Shown here: positions 7,046 to 15,684 of the stretch, one piece after another | Layout: every line of letters begins with the position of its first letter | Position numbering within the stretch: position 1 is the stretch's first letter | DNA from: Pseudideonella sakaiensis | GTDB lineage: Bacteria; Pseudomonadota; Gammaproteobacteria; Burkholderiales; Burkholderiaceae_C | DNA length: 64,000 nt | Reading direction: 5' to 3' | Assembly (NCBI RefSeq): GCF_001293525.1 | Contig: NZ_BBYR01000007.1 | Location: 1-64,000 of the forward strand | Program-made: the position numbers and the translations under genes | The notes under the pieces: generated by a model | Told to the model about the DNA's origin: nothing | The model's input: the letters and a program-made list of their open reading frames with translations, nothing else | Database searches by the model: none

Positions 7046-9493
7046 ATGCTCCACAACCTCACTCGCCTGGCCGCCTTCGCCCGCCCCTTGGCGCTGACCC
7101 GGGGATTCCTCCTCGTCCTCACCCTGACGCTCGTGAACGTGGCCGCGTGGATGGATGCCCGCGCCGCTGCTGCGCCTCAGCCCTTCCCCGCGACGGGGCC
7201 GAGCGTACGGGAGGTGGTCGAGTTCACGCGCCTGGCTCGGCTCGGCCTTATCGGCCTGCAGGTCGAGCGCAAGCTGGCCATCTCGCCCAAGCGCGATCAG
7301 GCCTTCATCGTGACGCGTCGGGCCCTGGTCGACCGGGAGCGCAATGTCTACGAGCTGCTCCTGCTCGACCTGCGACCCCAGCAGCTGGAGCGCCGTGCGC
7401 TGGGCCAGGCCGTGTCGCCAGTGCCCTTGCTCACCCTCGAGGCCGCGATGGACACCAACGATGCTCAGCCCTATCTCCAGGACGCGCGCTGGGTCAGCGA
7501 CGACACCATCGCCTTCCGGGCCCGGATGGATGAGGCGGCGTACCAAGTTTACACCCTGGGTGTGCGGGATCGCCGCCTCACCCAGCGGACCTTCGAGCCG
7601 ACGGGCGTCGCTTCCTTCGAGATCGCGGCCAACCTTGGCCGTGTCGTCTACGCCACATGGATTCCTGAGCCGCCGCTGGCTTCGGGCGAGCGAAGTCTCG
7701 TGGTCGGCAACCGCTCGTTCTACAGCGTCAACTTCGGGCAAGCCAACGTCGGCTCGCAACGCCGGCCGCTGCAGTACGCCGTGATCGACGCCGGCGCGGT
7801 CGGGCCCGGACGGCGGCTGGGCGAAGCCGTCGCGCCGATCGGCGCGCCGATGTGGCCGAGCATCAGCGTGTCGCCCGACGGCCGATGGGCTGTGATCCCT
7901 CGCTTTGAAGCGGAACACCACCTCACGTGGGCGGCGCGCTACCCGCTGATGGCGGAAGTCGCCGCGATGGCCGGGCCGGCGCTGGCGATGGATCCGCGCA
8001 GCTACTTCGTTCGCCCGCAGCAGTGGCTCGCCCGCCGCAGCGTTGCCTACCGCCTCGACGATGGCGCGGCGCGGCCGCTCGTCGATGCGCCCGACGACGC
8101 CTCGCCGGCGAACCCGAGCCGTGTCGATGCGTTCTGGCCAGCCGGCGGCGACTCGGTGGTTGTCGCAGGCACCCATCTGCCGCTGGCGGGTGCGACGGAT
8201 AGCACGGCCTCGCACGTCATCGAGTACTGGCCCGACACGGGCCGCCGCGCGGTCATCACGGCTCTCGGCGGACGTGTCGATTCGGTTCGTGCCGCCGCCG
8301 ACGGCCGCAGCTTCACCGTTCGCCTCGAGCGGGGGCCGCCGCGCAGCTTTGCCCGCGGTCCGGGCGGACGCTGGCAGGAAGTCAACGAGCATGCCGCGCC
8401 CGACGGAAGCGACCGCGAGGGTCATCCGATCGCGCAGGGCTGGCGGCTCGGGGTGGAGCAGGGGCCTGACCAGCCGCCGGACGTGGTGGCCCGCGGCCCA
8501 CATGGCGAGGTCGCCCGCCTGACGGCGCTCCATCCCCAGTTCTCGACCGCCCGTTGGGGCAGCGTGCGGCCCTTCAGCTGGCAAGACGAGCGCGGTGTCG
8601 CCTACACGGGCGGGCTGTTGCTGCCGCCGGGCCACGATGCATCCCGCCGATACCCGGTGGTGCTGCAGACCTACGGCTTCGACCCCAGGAACTTCTACCT
8701 CGATGGCTCGAACCTGGCCGATGGCTTCAGCAGCGGCTATGCGGGCCGTGCGTTCCTGGCCGAGGACATCCTGGTCCTCGCGCTGCCCCACTCGCTGCGG
8801 ATGCCGGGCGAGGCGCCCGAGGTCGCCGTGCGCCATGACCGGGCGGCGGCGATGGTCCGGTCGGCGATCGGCGCGCTGGTGTCGCGCGGCCTCGCCGACC
8901 CCGAACGGATCGGCCTGATGGGATGGAGCATCTGGGGCGAGCACGTGCTCAACCTGCTGACCTTCCATGACCTGCCGGTGCGGGCCGCCAGCCTGCTGGA
9001 CGGCGACTCGAACAGCCTGTTCGCGATGACCGTCGTGACGGGCCACAGCGACTACGCCTACCGGCGCTTCGAGGCCACCAATGGCGGCACCCCCTATGGC
9101 GAGGGCCTGGCCCGCTGGGTGGCGAAGGACCCCTCGCTGCACACTGACTGCATTCGCGCCGCCGTGCGCATCGAGAACTACGGGCCCTCCTCGAAGATCA
9201 ACTGGGACATCTATGGCCTGCTGCGGCGCCAGTACAAGCCGGTCGAGAAGGTGGACATTCCCGGCGGCGCCCATGCGCTCGCGCATCCCCTCGAGCGGAT
9301 GGTGTCCCTGCAGGGCAACGTGGACTGGTACGCCTTCTGGCTCGCGGGCAAGGAGCGGCGCGAGCCCTTGCTGCGGACGGAGACGAGCGAGACCCTGCGC
9401 GCGCAGTACGCCCGATGGCAAGAGATGGCCGAGCTCAAGCGACTGGATGCCGCGAAGCCGCGCTGCGCGGCCGTCGCGGGCGGCCGCCCATAG
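7046..9493 (+). CDS. Lasso-peptide isopeptidase (S9 prolyl-oligopeptidase-like, AtxE2 type)
   Basis: An 815-residue S9-family serine hydrolase with an N-terminal signal or membrane segment (residues about 20-40), a beta-propeller middle and a C-terminal alpha/beta hydrolase domain. The nucleophile elbow is GWSIWG with Ser628; the likely partners are Asp721 (INWDIYG) and His743 (GGAHALAHP). Enzymes of this group cut the isopeptide bond of a lasso peptide and linearise it in the periplasm. The call rests on the family plus its place between a TonB receptor and lasso biosynthesis genes. A general dipeptidyl peptidase is the alternative, but the genomic pairing makes it unlikely. Confidence 0.85.
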   Translation: MLHNLTRLAAFARPLALTRGFLLVLTLTLVNVAAWMDARAAAAPQPFPATGPSVREVVEFTRLARLGLIGLQVERKLAISPKRDQAFIVTRRALVDRERNVYELLLLDLRPQQLERRALGQAVSPVPLLTLEAAMDTNDAQPYLQDARWVSDDTIAFRARMDEAAYQVYTLGVRDRRLTQRTFEPTGVASFEIAANLGRVVYATWIPEPPLASGERSLVVGNRSFYSVNFGQANVGSQRRPLQYAVIDAGAVGPGRRLGEAVAPIGAPMWPSISVSPDGRWAVIPRFEAEHHLTWAARYPLMAEVAAMAGPALAMDPRSYFVRPQQWLARRSVAYRLDDGAARPLVDAPDDASPANPSRVDAFWPAGGDSVVVAGTHLPLAGATDSTASHVIEYWPDTGRRAVITALGGRVDSVRAAADGRSFTVRLERGPPRSFARGPGGRWQEVNEHAAPDGSDREGHPIAQGWRLGVEQGPDQPPDVVARGPHGEVARLTALHPQFSTARWGSVRPFSWQDERGVAYTGGLLLPPGHDASRRYPVVLQTYGFDPRNFYLDGSNLADGFSSGYAGRAFLAEDILVLALPHSLRMPGEAPEVAVRHDRAAAMVRSAIGALVSRGLADPERIGLMGWSIWGEHVLNLLTFHDLPVRAASLLDGDSNSLFAMTVVTGHSDYAYRRFEATNGGTPYGEGLARWVAKDPSLHTDCIRAAVRIENYGPSSKINWDIYGLLRRQYKPVEKVDIPGGAHALAHPLERMVSLQGNVDWYAFWLAGKERREPLLRTETSETLRAQYARWQEMAELKRLDAAKPRCAAVAGGRP

Positions 9494-9574
9494 CGTGGTC
9501 GGCATCCATCTTCTGCGTCGTGTGGTCATGGGCGGCGTTGCGTGCTGTTCGCGTGGTCGATCGCCATGCGCTGA

Positions 9575-9589
9575 CCTGATGCGATCAGG
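9575..9589. terminator. Small hairpin between convergent isopeptidase and cyclase genes
   Basis: CCTGAT-GCG-ATCAGG (9575-9589) is a perfect 6-bp stem that includes the stop codon of the minus-strand cyclase gene. No T-run accompanies it. The 91-bp gap between the convergent genes holds nothing else that I can support. Confidence 0.35.
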
Positions 9590-11420
9590 CGGGCGAGGGT
9601 GTGGCCGGCTCTACGGTGCTCCCGTTGGACCAGCTGCGCAGCCATGCCTCCGCAGCGACGAGCGCGAGCAGGTCGGCGGCTGGCGTCTCTCTCGCCGTCG
9701 CCCGGCCGGAAGCTGCGAGGTCGACCCGTGATCGATCGATCAGCTTCAGTCGAGCCAGCTCACCATCGAGCAGCAGCGAACGCAGTGCGGACCGATGGCG
9801 GGCGAGCACGTCGGCCACCGCTTGGCCCGTCGTGCCCTTGGTGCTGCGCGCGGCGATGGCCGGGGGCAGGGCGTCGGCAAAGGCGCGACGAGCGAGCGCC
9901 CGGCCCTGGCCGCCACGCGTGAGGACGTAGGTCGGGATCGCAAGGGCCAGTTCCACCAAGGGTTGTGACAGCAAGGGCCGCACCGGCTCCGGGCCGGGTT
10001 GGAGGCCGTTTGCCGGATAGCACGCGACCGGGTAGAGCAGTTGCTGGAGCTGTACCCGCTTCCCGGGCGGCAGCCCGTCGCGCTGGTGGAAGGCCGGGTG
10101 CTGATAGGGCATCAGGTCCTGCCGGTCGAGTCTCGCCGCAGCGGCCAGCAGCGGCGACGCCGCATCGACCGCGGCCGGGTCCTCGTGACGCTCCCGACAT
10201 GCACGGGCCGACAGGCGCAACACCTCCCAGACGGACAGGCCGCCCAGTCGTGCGGCGTCGATCACGGCCGGCAGGAAGCCGCGGTCGATCCCCCGGGTAA
10301 GCAGATAGTCGGCGGCGGGCCATGCGCGATGCAGTTCGAAGAAGAGCAGGTCGCCTCCGACACCGCTGAAGATCGCCGAGGCTCCGAACGCCTCGGCCGT
10401 CGCGGCATCGAGTGTCCCCAGGCCCAGCGCATCGAGGTGACTGGGTGGGGCCGGCGTGCGCGCCAGGGCGAGCAGTTCCTCCCAGCGGACGCCAGCGTCG
10501 GCGGCCACCTCCCGCAGCGGGCGCGAGGCAGCATCCGCGGCCAATCGCGCATAGGAACGCTCGTCGGCCGCCGGGTCCGTTGAACGGTGGTTGAGACAGA
10601 GCACCTGGGCCGGCGTGTCGGCGGCATGCAGACAAGTCGCCAGGATCGACGAATCCACGCCACCCGAGAGCCGGAGCACGATTCGCTCATGGCAGGCCGC
10701 CCATTGCCGCGTGCAGTCCCGCACCGTGCTTGCCAGCAGGCGTGCAGCCTCGTCGTCGTCCATCGACCAGGGGGCGGCGGCGTGCTCCGCTGGACACCAC
10801 AGGTCCTCGCTGAAGACCCGGTCGTGCCGGATCGACAGCCGTTCTCCCGGCAGCATGTGCCAGACGTCGCTCAGCGCGGTGCGCGGGCCCGTCGGGGCGC
10901 CGAGCTGGAGGCAGGCCAGTACGCCGTCGCGCTCGGGTCGGGGATGCCGGGTCGGGGGCAGCAGCATCAAGGCGTCCTCCAGCCAGGAGCACAGGAGCCA
11001 GATGCCGTCGTGCAGCAGTCGGTAGCAGGGCAGGCTGCCGCCTGGGTCTCGCAGCACGTCGAAGTCGCCGTCCAGGCCCTGAGGGAGGAAGGCGACGTAA
11101 CGGCCCCAGTACTGCGTGACGAGCGGGCTTCCGCGCTGCGCGAGCAGGTGCTGCGCCTCCTCGCGGCCGAGCTGAACGGGCACCGCAGCGACGCCGGACG
11201 TTCGGCGGAACAAGGTGCCGACGATCACACCGCCTCGCTCACCGACCAGATGCCAGCCGCTGGATGCGGGCCGGTGGCCGCAGACGTGGACCTCGAGTCC
11301 GGGTGCGGATGCTGCGCGCTGCCAGCCTGGCCGTGCCTGCAGTGCGCGGACGAGTCGCCGAGCCTCGGTGGCGGAGTCCACTGCGGCGGGATGCCAGACG
11401 AACGCGAGAAAGCGGAGCAT
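9585..11420 (-). CDS. Lasso peptide macrolactam cyclase (asparagine-synthetase-like C protein)
   Basis: A 611-residue homologue of class B asparagine synthetase. The C-terminal synthetase domain has the PP-loop LRLSGGVDSS (about residues 248-257) and FSGVGGD, which bind ATP. The N-terminal Ntn-like domain lacks the Cys2 nucleophile needed for glutamine hydrolysis (residue 2 is Leu), as expected for lasso cyclases. These adenylate the side chain of Asp or Glu and join it to the Gly1 amine. It starts 11 nt after the stop of the B gene, so the two are probably co-translated. True asparagine synthetase is rejected on the missing Cys2 and the adjacent B and A genes. Confidence 0.9.
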   Translation of the reverse strand: MLRFLAFVWHPAAVDSATEARRLVRALQARPGWQRAASAPGLEVHVCGHRPASSGWHLVGERGGVIVGTLFRRTSGVAAVPVQLGREEAQHLLAQRGSPLVTQYWGRYVAFLPQGLDGDFDVLRDPGGSLPCYRLLHDGIWLLCSWLEDALMLLPPTRHPRPERDGVLACLQLGAPTGPRTALSDVWHMLPGERLSIRHDRVFSEDLWCPAEHAAAPWSMDDDEAARLLASTVRDCTRQWAACHERIVLRLSGGVDSSILATCLHAADTPAQVLCLNHRSTDPAADERSYARLAADAASRPLREVAADAGVRWEELLALARTPAPPSHLDALGLGTLDAATAEAFGASAIFSGVGGDLLFFELHRAWPAADYLLTRGIDRGFLPAVIDAARLGGLSVWEVLRLSARACRERHEDPAAVDAASPLLAAAARLDRQDLMPYQHPAFHQRDGLPPGKRVQLQQLLYPVACYPANGLQPGPEPVRPLLSQPLVELALAIPTYVLTRGGQGRALARRAFADALPPAIAARSTKGTTGQAVADVLARHRSALRSLLLDGELARLKLIDRSRVDLAASGRATARETPAADLLALVAAEAWLRSWSNGSTVEPATPSPA

Positions 11421-11431
11421 GCGCCCGTCCG

Positions 11432-12130
11432 TCAGACGACCAGCAGGGGCTGGTACTGCGCCACGTGTTCGTGGCGGTCATTGAGGACGATCGGTCCAGC
11501 CTGGACCCACGCGTGCGCAGCAAAGGGCCGCGTTCTCACCCCGATGACGAAGGTCGGCGCGAGGCGCCAGTGGGCCAGGAAGTTGGCCAGCGCGAGCGAA
11601 TCGAGCAGGCAGCGGTCGCGCGGTCCGAACACGATCGGCCTCAGCTCGGCGTAGCGCGCGGCCAGGCCGCAGGCCTCGACCTCGCTGCAGGCTCCGCCGA
11701 AGCGACCGCGTCGTGCAGCCAGGGCCGTGGCGATCGCCGCGAGGTCACGGAAGCGCAGCGTCAAGGCCGCGTGCGAGACGGCCGACGCCAGCACGGCCAA
11801 GCCACGAACCAGGCCGAGGTCGGCGGCTTGTCGGGTATCGATCGACCGGGCGGGCCGCGGCAGTGTCCGATCATGCTGCGCCCGGCCACCCCGGGTCAGC
11901 AGGCCCTGTTCGAGGAGCGTCGCGAGCAGCTGCCCGTTTCGGGATGACGGGGGAGCGGCGGGCTCGGTGCATGCCGGCCATCCGTCGATCTGTTCGCACA
12001 GCGGAGTTTGCTGCGGCACCGCCAGGTAACGGTCGTGACGCAGGTCCAACAGGACGACCTGCCGGCCCACGGCGCAGGCGCGGACGTGGTGCGCAAGGGC
12101 GCAGGGCTTGGCATCGCGGGGCTGGGACAT
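11432..12130 (-). CDS. Lasso peptide maturation protein B (fused leader-binding and cysteine protease)
   Basis: A 232-residue protein. The N-terminal about 90 residues (HHVRACAVGRQVVLLDLRHDRYLAV) look like the PqqD-like leader-recognition element. The C-terminal half is a transglutaminase-like cysteine protease: Cys in RDRCLLDSLAL, His in FAAHAWVQAG, then Asp in LNDR. This is the usual fused B1-B2 arrangement of proteobacterial lasso clusters. It removes the precursor leader so that Gly1 is free for cyclisation. It lies between the precursor gene (102-nt gap with a hairpin) and the cyclase gene (11-nt gap). Confidence 0.9.
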   Translation of the reverse strand: MSQPRDAKPCALAHHVRACAVGRQVVLLDLRHDRYLAVPQQTPLCEQIDGWPACTEPAAPPSSRNGQLLATLLEQGLLTRGGRAQHDRTLPRPARSIDTRQAADLGLVRGLAVLASAVSHAALTLRFRDLAAIATALAARRGRFGGACSEVEACGLAARYAELRPIVFGPRDRCLLDSLALANFLAHWRLAPTFVIGVRTRPFAAHAWVQAGPIVLNDRHEHVAQYQPLLVV

Positions 12131-12196
12131 CGCGGACCTCTCGGGGGAGGGGGCGGGGGCGGCAGCGCGCGAACGGTGCGTGCTGCCGCCCGGAAA

Positions 12197-12222
12197 GGGA
12201 AGGGGCGAAGAGGCCCCTTCCC
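12197..12222 (-). terminator. Strong hairpin between precursor gene and maturation genes
   Basis: On the minus strand a perfect 10-bp stem (GGGAAGGGGC with GCCCCTTCCC, arms 12213-12222 and 12197-12206) with a 6-nt loop begins 9 nt after the precursor stop. It is followed by TTTCC. The position fits an attenuator or 3' stabilising hairpin that gives more precursor mRNA than B-C mRNA, as is common in peptide clusters. The function is inferred. Confidence 0.7.
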
Positions 12223-12231
12223 GCCGCGCGC

Positions 12232-12348
12232 TCAGTTCCAGACGCGCGGCAGCTCGTCGGCCAGCTCCTGGTTGAAGCCGCCGACCTGGCCCTGGGTCAC
12301 TTCCTTCGCATCGCCCAGCTCGACGATGTCCACGTCCAGTTCATCCAT
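12232..12348 (-). CDS. Lasso peptide precursor (A gene)
   Basis: A 38-codon gene that begins ATG at 12348, six nt after a perfect AAGGAG. The leader reads MDELDVDIVELGDAKEVTQ and the core GQVGGFNQELADELPRVWN. The leader has the LGDA-type block and the Thr at position -2 that lasso enzymes require. The core opens with Gly and has its first acidic residue at Glu9. Predicted product: an isopeptide ring Gly1-Glu9 threaded by the tail LADELPRVWN, with Arg16 and Trp18 as plausible plugs. It is the first gene of the A-B-C set. An alternative core starting at Gly4 with Asp12 as acceptor breaks the Thr -2 rule. Below usual gene-calling length, it would often be missed. Confidence 0.88.
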   Translation of the reverse strand: MDELDVDIVELGDAKEVTQGQVGGFNQELADELPRVWN

Positions 12349-12354
12349 GATGAT

Positions 12355-12360
12355 CTCCTT
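12355..12360 (-). promoter_or_regulatory. Strong ribosome-binding site of the precursor gene
   Basis: AAGGAG on the minus strand, 6 nt before the ATG at 12348. It fixes the start against an overlapping longer open frame that extends to 12996 with no RBS and an arginine/proline-rich composition. Confidence 0.85.
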
Positions 12361-12376
12361 CGGGTTGCAGGTTGAA

Positions 12377-12397
12377 CCCGGGGCACCGTGCCCCGGG
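12377..12397 (-). promoter_or_regulatory. Leader hairpin or operator upstream of the precursor gene
   Basis: CCCGGGGCA (12377-12385), loop CCG, TGCCCCGGG (12389-12397) is a perfect 9-bp inverted repeat. It lies about 30-50 nt before the precursor ATG. A weak shorter repeat CGGGTT / AACCCG (12361-12366 / 12375-12380) overlaps it, so two alternative structures are possible. A poor sigma-70-like pair lies just upstream: TTGCCG at 12433-12428, 17-bp spacer, TACCTT at 12410-12405. Confidence 0.4.
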
Positions 12398-12611
12398 CGA
12401 GCGCAAGGTAGGACGGCGGGCTGGTCGCGGCAAGGGAGGGACGCGGGTGATTTGCAGGCGTTCGGTCTTCGAAGGGGGCGGTTTCTCCTCGGTGGCGAGG
12501 CCCTGGGCGGCCTGTCGGGCGCGGCCCATGCGCAGGTGCTTTCGTTCGGTTTGAAGACCCGTCGCGCGGCAGGGGCATGGGGGCCCGCGCGCCCTGCCGC
12601 GCCGGGCCGCC
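12398..12611. other. Upstream region of the lasso A-B-C genes
   Basis: This spacer lies between the precursor and the serine-hydrolase stop and should hold the A-B-C promoter on the minus strand. Only a weak sigma-70-like match is visible (TTGCCG/TACCTT). Two related blocks, TTCGGTCTTCGAAG near 12461 and TTCGGTTTGAAGAC near 12544, recur; their meaning is unknown. No further precursor-like frame was found. Confidence 0.4.
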
Positions 12612-13796
12612 TCAGCCGGTCAGGGCCTCGTAGCAGGCCGTCTCGAACGCCAGGTAGCCGCCGAAGGAGCCCGGGTCGCCGAAGGGCAGGATCTGCGTCG
12701 CCCAGAAGCCGCCGAGGCCGTTCTGGCGATCGATCCAGTAGAAGAGGTTCGCCAGTCCGGCCCAGCCCTGGGCGCCGGCGGGGCGGCCGGTGGGCGCGCG
12801 TTCCTCGTTGACCATGAAGGGCAGCGACCAGGACTTGGGCTGGCCGGGGAAGAACTCGGCGTCGTTGGACAGGGTCTTGATGACGCCGGGCAGCGGGGTC
12901 ACGCTGAGCGCCGGGTCGAGGTGGCGGCGGCAGGCCATCTCGACGGTGTCGGCGCGAAGGACGCGGCCGTGCGGGCCGTCGCCGTCGTTCAGCCACATGC
13001 GGATGAACTTCATGTAGTCGCCCACGCTGCCGTACAGGCCGTGGCCCCCGAAGTGGACCTCGGGCCTGGCCGGGAGCTCGAAGTCCATCGCCTGCAGGCT
13101 GCCGTCGGGCAGGCGGGCGTGCATGCCGGCCACGCGCGCGCGGATGCGGTCGTCGATCTCGAACGTCATGTCCTCGATGCCGAGCGGCTCGAAGATGCGC
13201 GCCTGGAAGACCTCGCCGAGCCGGCGGCCGGTGATGCCCTCGACCACCTGGCCCACCCAGTCGATGTTGGTGCCGTACTCCCAGCGCTCGCCGGGGTCGA
13301 ACAGCAGCGGCGTCTCGAGCGCGGCGCGCGAGGCCGTGATCACGCTGGGCTGCTTGCCGGCCTCGGCCAGGCGGCGGTAGTGCTCGTTGAAGAAGTCGTA
13401 GCCGAAGCCGCCGGTGTGGGTGAGCAGCTGGCGCGTGGTCACCTGGCGGCGCGGCGGGCGCAGCCGCGCGTTGCCCTGTTCGTCGAGGTGCTCGATGACC
13501 TGGAGCCTGCCGATCGCCGGCGCGTAGCGCATCGCCGGCGCGTCCAGGTCGAGGCGGCCGTCCTCCACCAGCTGCAGCGCCGCGGTGGCGGTGATGGCCT
13601 TGGTGGTCGAGAAGATCGCGAAGGTGGTGTCTTCGGTCATCGGCGCGGGCTGGCCCAGCCGGCGCACGCCGGCCGCGCCGGCGTACAGGTTGGCCTGCCG
13701 GTCGGTGAGCATCGCGACCACGCCCGGCACCTTCGGCTCGCCGTCCACCGTGCGCTGCAGCACGGCGTCGAGCGCCATCTTCAATCCTTGCGTCAT
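12612..13796 (-). CDS. Serine hydrolase/esterase of the class C beta-lactamase-like family
   Basis: A 394-residue cytoplasmic hydrolase with the SxxK motif as FSTTKA (about residue 64), a YxN-type motif as YGTN, and [12 protein letters not shown] near the C-terminal third. Members cleave esters, lactones or amides. It lies 74 nt after a Baeyer-Villiger monooxygenase gene on the same strand, so it probably hydrolyses the ester or lactone made by that enzyme. No signal peptide is seen. The ATG at 13796 was chosen because the family domain starts shortly after it. Confidence 0.8.
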   Translation of the reverse strand: MTQGLKMALDAVLQRTVDGEPKVPGVVAMLTDRQANLYAGAAGVRRLGQPAPMTEDTTFAIFSTTKAITATAALQLVEDGRLDLDAPAMRYAPAIGRLQVIEHLDEQGNARLRPPRRQVTTRQLLTHTGGFGYDFFNEHYRRLAEAGKQPSVITASRAALETPLLFDPGERWEYGTNIDWVGQVVEGITGRRLGEVFQARIFEPLGIEDMTFEIDDRIRARVAGMHARLPDGSLQAMDFELPARPEVHFGGHGLYGSVGDYMKFIRMWLNDGDGPHGRVLRADTVEMACRRHLDPALSVTPLPGVIKTLSNDAEFFPGQPKSWSLPFMVNEERAPTGRPAGAQGWAGLANLFYWIDRQNGLGGFWATQILPFGDPGSFGGYLAFETACYEALTG

Positions 13797-13870
13797 GGGT
13801 GTCTCCAGGAAAGGGGTTCGAGAGGGCCGCCAGCGCCCGCGGGCGGCCCGGTGAGTCTGCGCGCTTCGCG

Positions 13871-15490
13871 CTACTGCATCCGGAAGCCGGGGTAGCCGGC
13901 CTCGGCCACCTCGTTGCAGCGCCGCCGGTACTCGCCCACGCCGCCGGTGTAGGACAGCACGCGGCGCGGCTTGCCCGGCACGTTGGAGCCGGTGTACCAG
14001 GAGGAGGTCTTCGAGATCAGGGTGGCGCCGGCGGTCTCGTCGTGGTGCCGCACCCACGCGTCCTCGGCCTCGGCGGTCGGCTCGACCACGGTCTTGCCGT
14101 TCGTCCGCATGTGGCCGATCAGGCCGCTGATCCACTCGGTCTGCTGCTGCAGGCAGGTGGTCATGTTGCACAGGGCCGCCGAGGGCGCCAGCGGCACCGC
14201 GGTGGTCAGCAGGTTGGGGTAGCCGTGCTTGGCGAGGCCCATCGTGGTCCGGATGTCGCTGAACCATTCGTCGCGCAGCGAGCGGCCCTCGCGGCCGCGG
14301 ATGTCGATCCGGGTCAGTGCGCCGGTGCCCGCGTCGAAGCCGGTGGCGAGGATGATCACGTCGAGCGCGTGCACGCTGCCGTCGGCGAGCTGGATGCCCT
14401 CGGGCACGATCTGCTCGATCGGGTTGGCCTTGACGCTGACCGCCTCGACGTTCGGCCGGTGGTAGACCTCCAGGTAGCCGCTCTCCAGCGGCACGCGGTG
14501 GGTGCCGAAGCTGTAGTCCTTCGGGATCAGCAGCTCGCACAGGCGCGGGTCGCGCAGGCGCTCGCGCATCTTCCCGCGGACGAACTCGGAGATCTCCTCG
14601 CCGACCTGCTCGTCGAAGAACATCTCCGCATAGGAGGCCAGCCACAGCTTCAGCGAGCCGTCGGCGTAGATCTCCTCCAGCACGGCGCGCCGCTGTGCCG
14701 GCGTGTCGCGCGCCCACTGGTGGACGAAGTCGTACTCGAAGCCGGTGAAGGTGTTCGGCAGGTTGCTGCGCAGCTCCTCGAAGCGGGCCTTGTAGGCCGC
14801 GACCTCCTCGGGGCCGTAGCGGGGGTTCTTCATCGGCAGCACGTACTGCGGCGTGCGGATGAACACCGTCAGGTGGCCGACCTGGTCGGCGATGGTCTGG
14901 ATCACCTGGATCCCGGTGGCGCCGATGCCGACCACGCCGACGCGCTTGCCCGCCAGGTCGAGCGCCTCGCGCGGCCAGCGGCTGGTGTGGAAGATGCGGC
15001 CGCGGAAGCGCTCCTGCCCCGCGAAGACGCGCTCCATCGGCGCCGACAGCATGCCGCCGCAGGTGACCAGGAACTGCGCGTCGACCTGCTCGCCCGAGCC
15101 GGTGCTGATGCGCCAGCGCCCGCTGGCCTCGTCGTAACGGGCGCCCGTGACGGTGGTCTCGAACTGGATGTCGCGCCGCAGGTCCAGCCGGTCGGCGACG
15201 TACTGCAGCCAGCGCTCGATCTCCGGCTGCCCGGGGAAGCGCTGGCTCCACGACCAGTCCTTGTAGAGCGCCTCGTCGAAGAGGTACTGGTAGATGTAGG
15301 ACTCCGAGTCGAACTTCGCGCCGGGGTAGCGGTTCCAGGTCCAGGTGCCGCCGACGTCCGGCGCGGTCTCGTAGACGCGCACCTTCAGGCCCTGCCGGCG
15401 CAGCTGGTGCAGTTGGTAGAGGCCGGCGACGCCGGCGCCGATGATCACCGCGTCGTAGCGCGGCACGTCGGGGGTCGGGGAAGGGGGCAT
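13871..15490 (-). CDS. Baeyer-Villiger flavin monooxygenase
   Basis: A 539-residue FAD- and NADPH-dependent monooxygenase. The FAD fold is [13 protein letters not shown] near residue 20, the Baeyer-Villiger fingerprint is [12 protein letters not shown], and the NADPH fold is [10 protein letters not shown]. It converts ketones to esters or lactones with O2. It is the first gene after a sigma-54 promoter and is followed by an esterase gene, which fits a ketone-to-ester-to-acid-plus-alcohol route. The start at 15490 puts the FAD motif near the N-terminus; the reading frame continues upstream but without family sequence. The ketone is unknown; linear or cyclic ketones such as acetone or cyclohexanone homologues are possible. 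Confidence 0.9.
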   Translation of the reverse strand: MPPSPTPDVPRYDAVIIGAGVAGLYQLHQLRRQGLKVRVYETAPDVGGTWTWNRYPGAKFDSESYIYQYLFDEALYKDWSWSQRFPGQPEIERWLQYVADRLDLRRDIQFETTVTGARYDEASGRWRISTGSGEQVDAQFLVTCGGMLSAPMERVFAGQERFRGRIFHTSRWPREALDLAGKRVGVVGIGATGIQVIQTIADQVGHLTVFIRTPQYVLPMKNPRYGPEEVAAYKARFEELRSNLPNTFTGFEYDFVHQWARDTPAQRRAVLEEIYADGSLKLWLASYAEMFFDEQVGEEISEFVRGKMRERLRDPRLCELLIPKDYSFGTHRVPLESGYLEVYHRPNVEAVSVKANPIEQIVPEGIQLADGSVHALDVIILATGFDAGTGALTRIDIRGREGRSLRDEWFSDIRTTMGLAKHGYPNLLTTAVPLAPSAALCNMTTCLQQQTEWISGLIGHMRTNGKTVVEPTAEAEDAWVRHHDETAGATLISKTSSWYTGSNVPGKPRRVLSYTGGVGEYRRRCNEVAEAGYPGFRMQ

Positions 15491-15574
15491 GTCTCGCGCT
15501 CTCTTTCTGGAGGGGGTGGGTGTCCGGCCGGGCCGGCCCTGCGCGCCTTCCGCGGCGTGCAGGCGACCTGTCAG

Positions 15575-15590
15575 TGCAGGCAGCGGGCCA
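15575..15590 (-). promoter_or_regulatory. Sigma-54 promoter of the monooxygenase operon
   Basis: On the minus strand TGGCCCG-CTGC-CTGCA has the invariant GG and GC exactly 10 bp apart and fits TGGCACG-N4-TTGCA at all but two positions. It lies about 85 bp upstream of the monooxygenase ATG. The divergent gene encodes a sigma-54 activator. Confidence 0.75.
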
Positions 15591-15684
15591 GCGCGCGGCG
15601 GCGGGCGCGGCGCGGGATTTCCCCAGCGCCGGCGGCCCGTCCGGGGCCTGGAACGGGCGGCGGCAGCCGTCCCGCGGCCCGGCC

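Noticed and set aside
6797-9529. 910-codon minus-strand frame across the isopeptidase
   Set aside because: Antisense shadow with no family motif; the plus-strand S9 protein is clear.
9585-11420. Genuine asparagine synthetase B
   Set aside because: No Cys2 nucleophile, and adjacent lasso B and precursor genes.
12131-12611. A second lasso precursor
   Set aside because: I read the gaps on both sides of the precursor in the minus frames and saw no other short frame with an RBS, a Thr -2 and a Gly core.
12232-12996. 254-codon frame that includes the lasso precursor at its end
   Set aside because: The upstream part is antisense-type low-complexity sequence with no RBS; AAGGAG marks the ATG at 12348.
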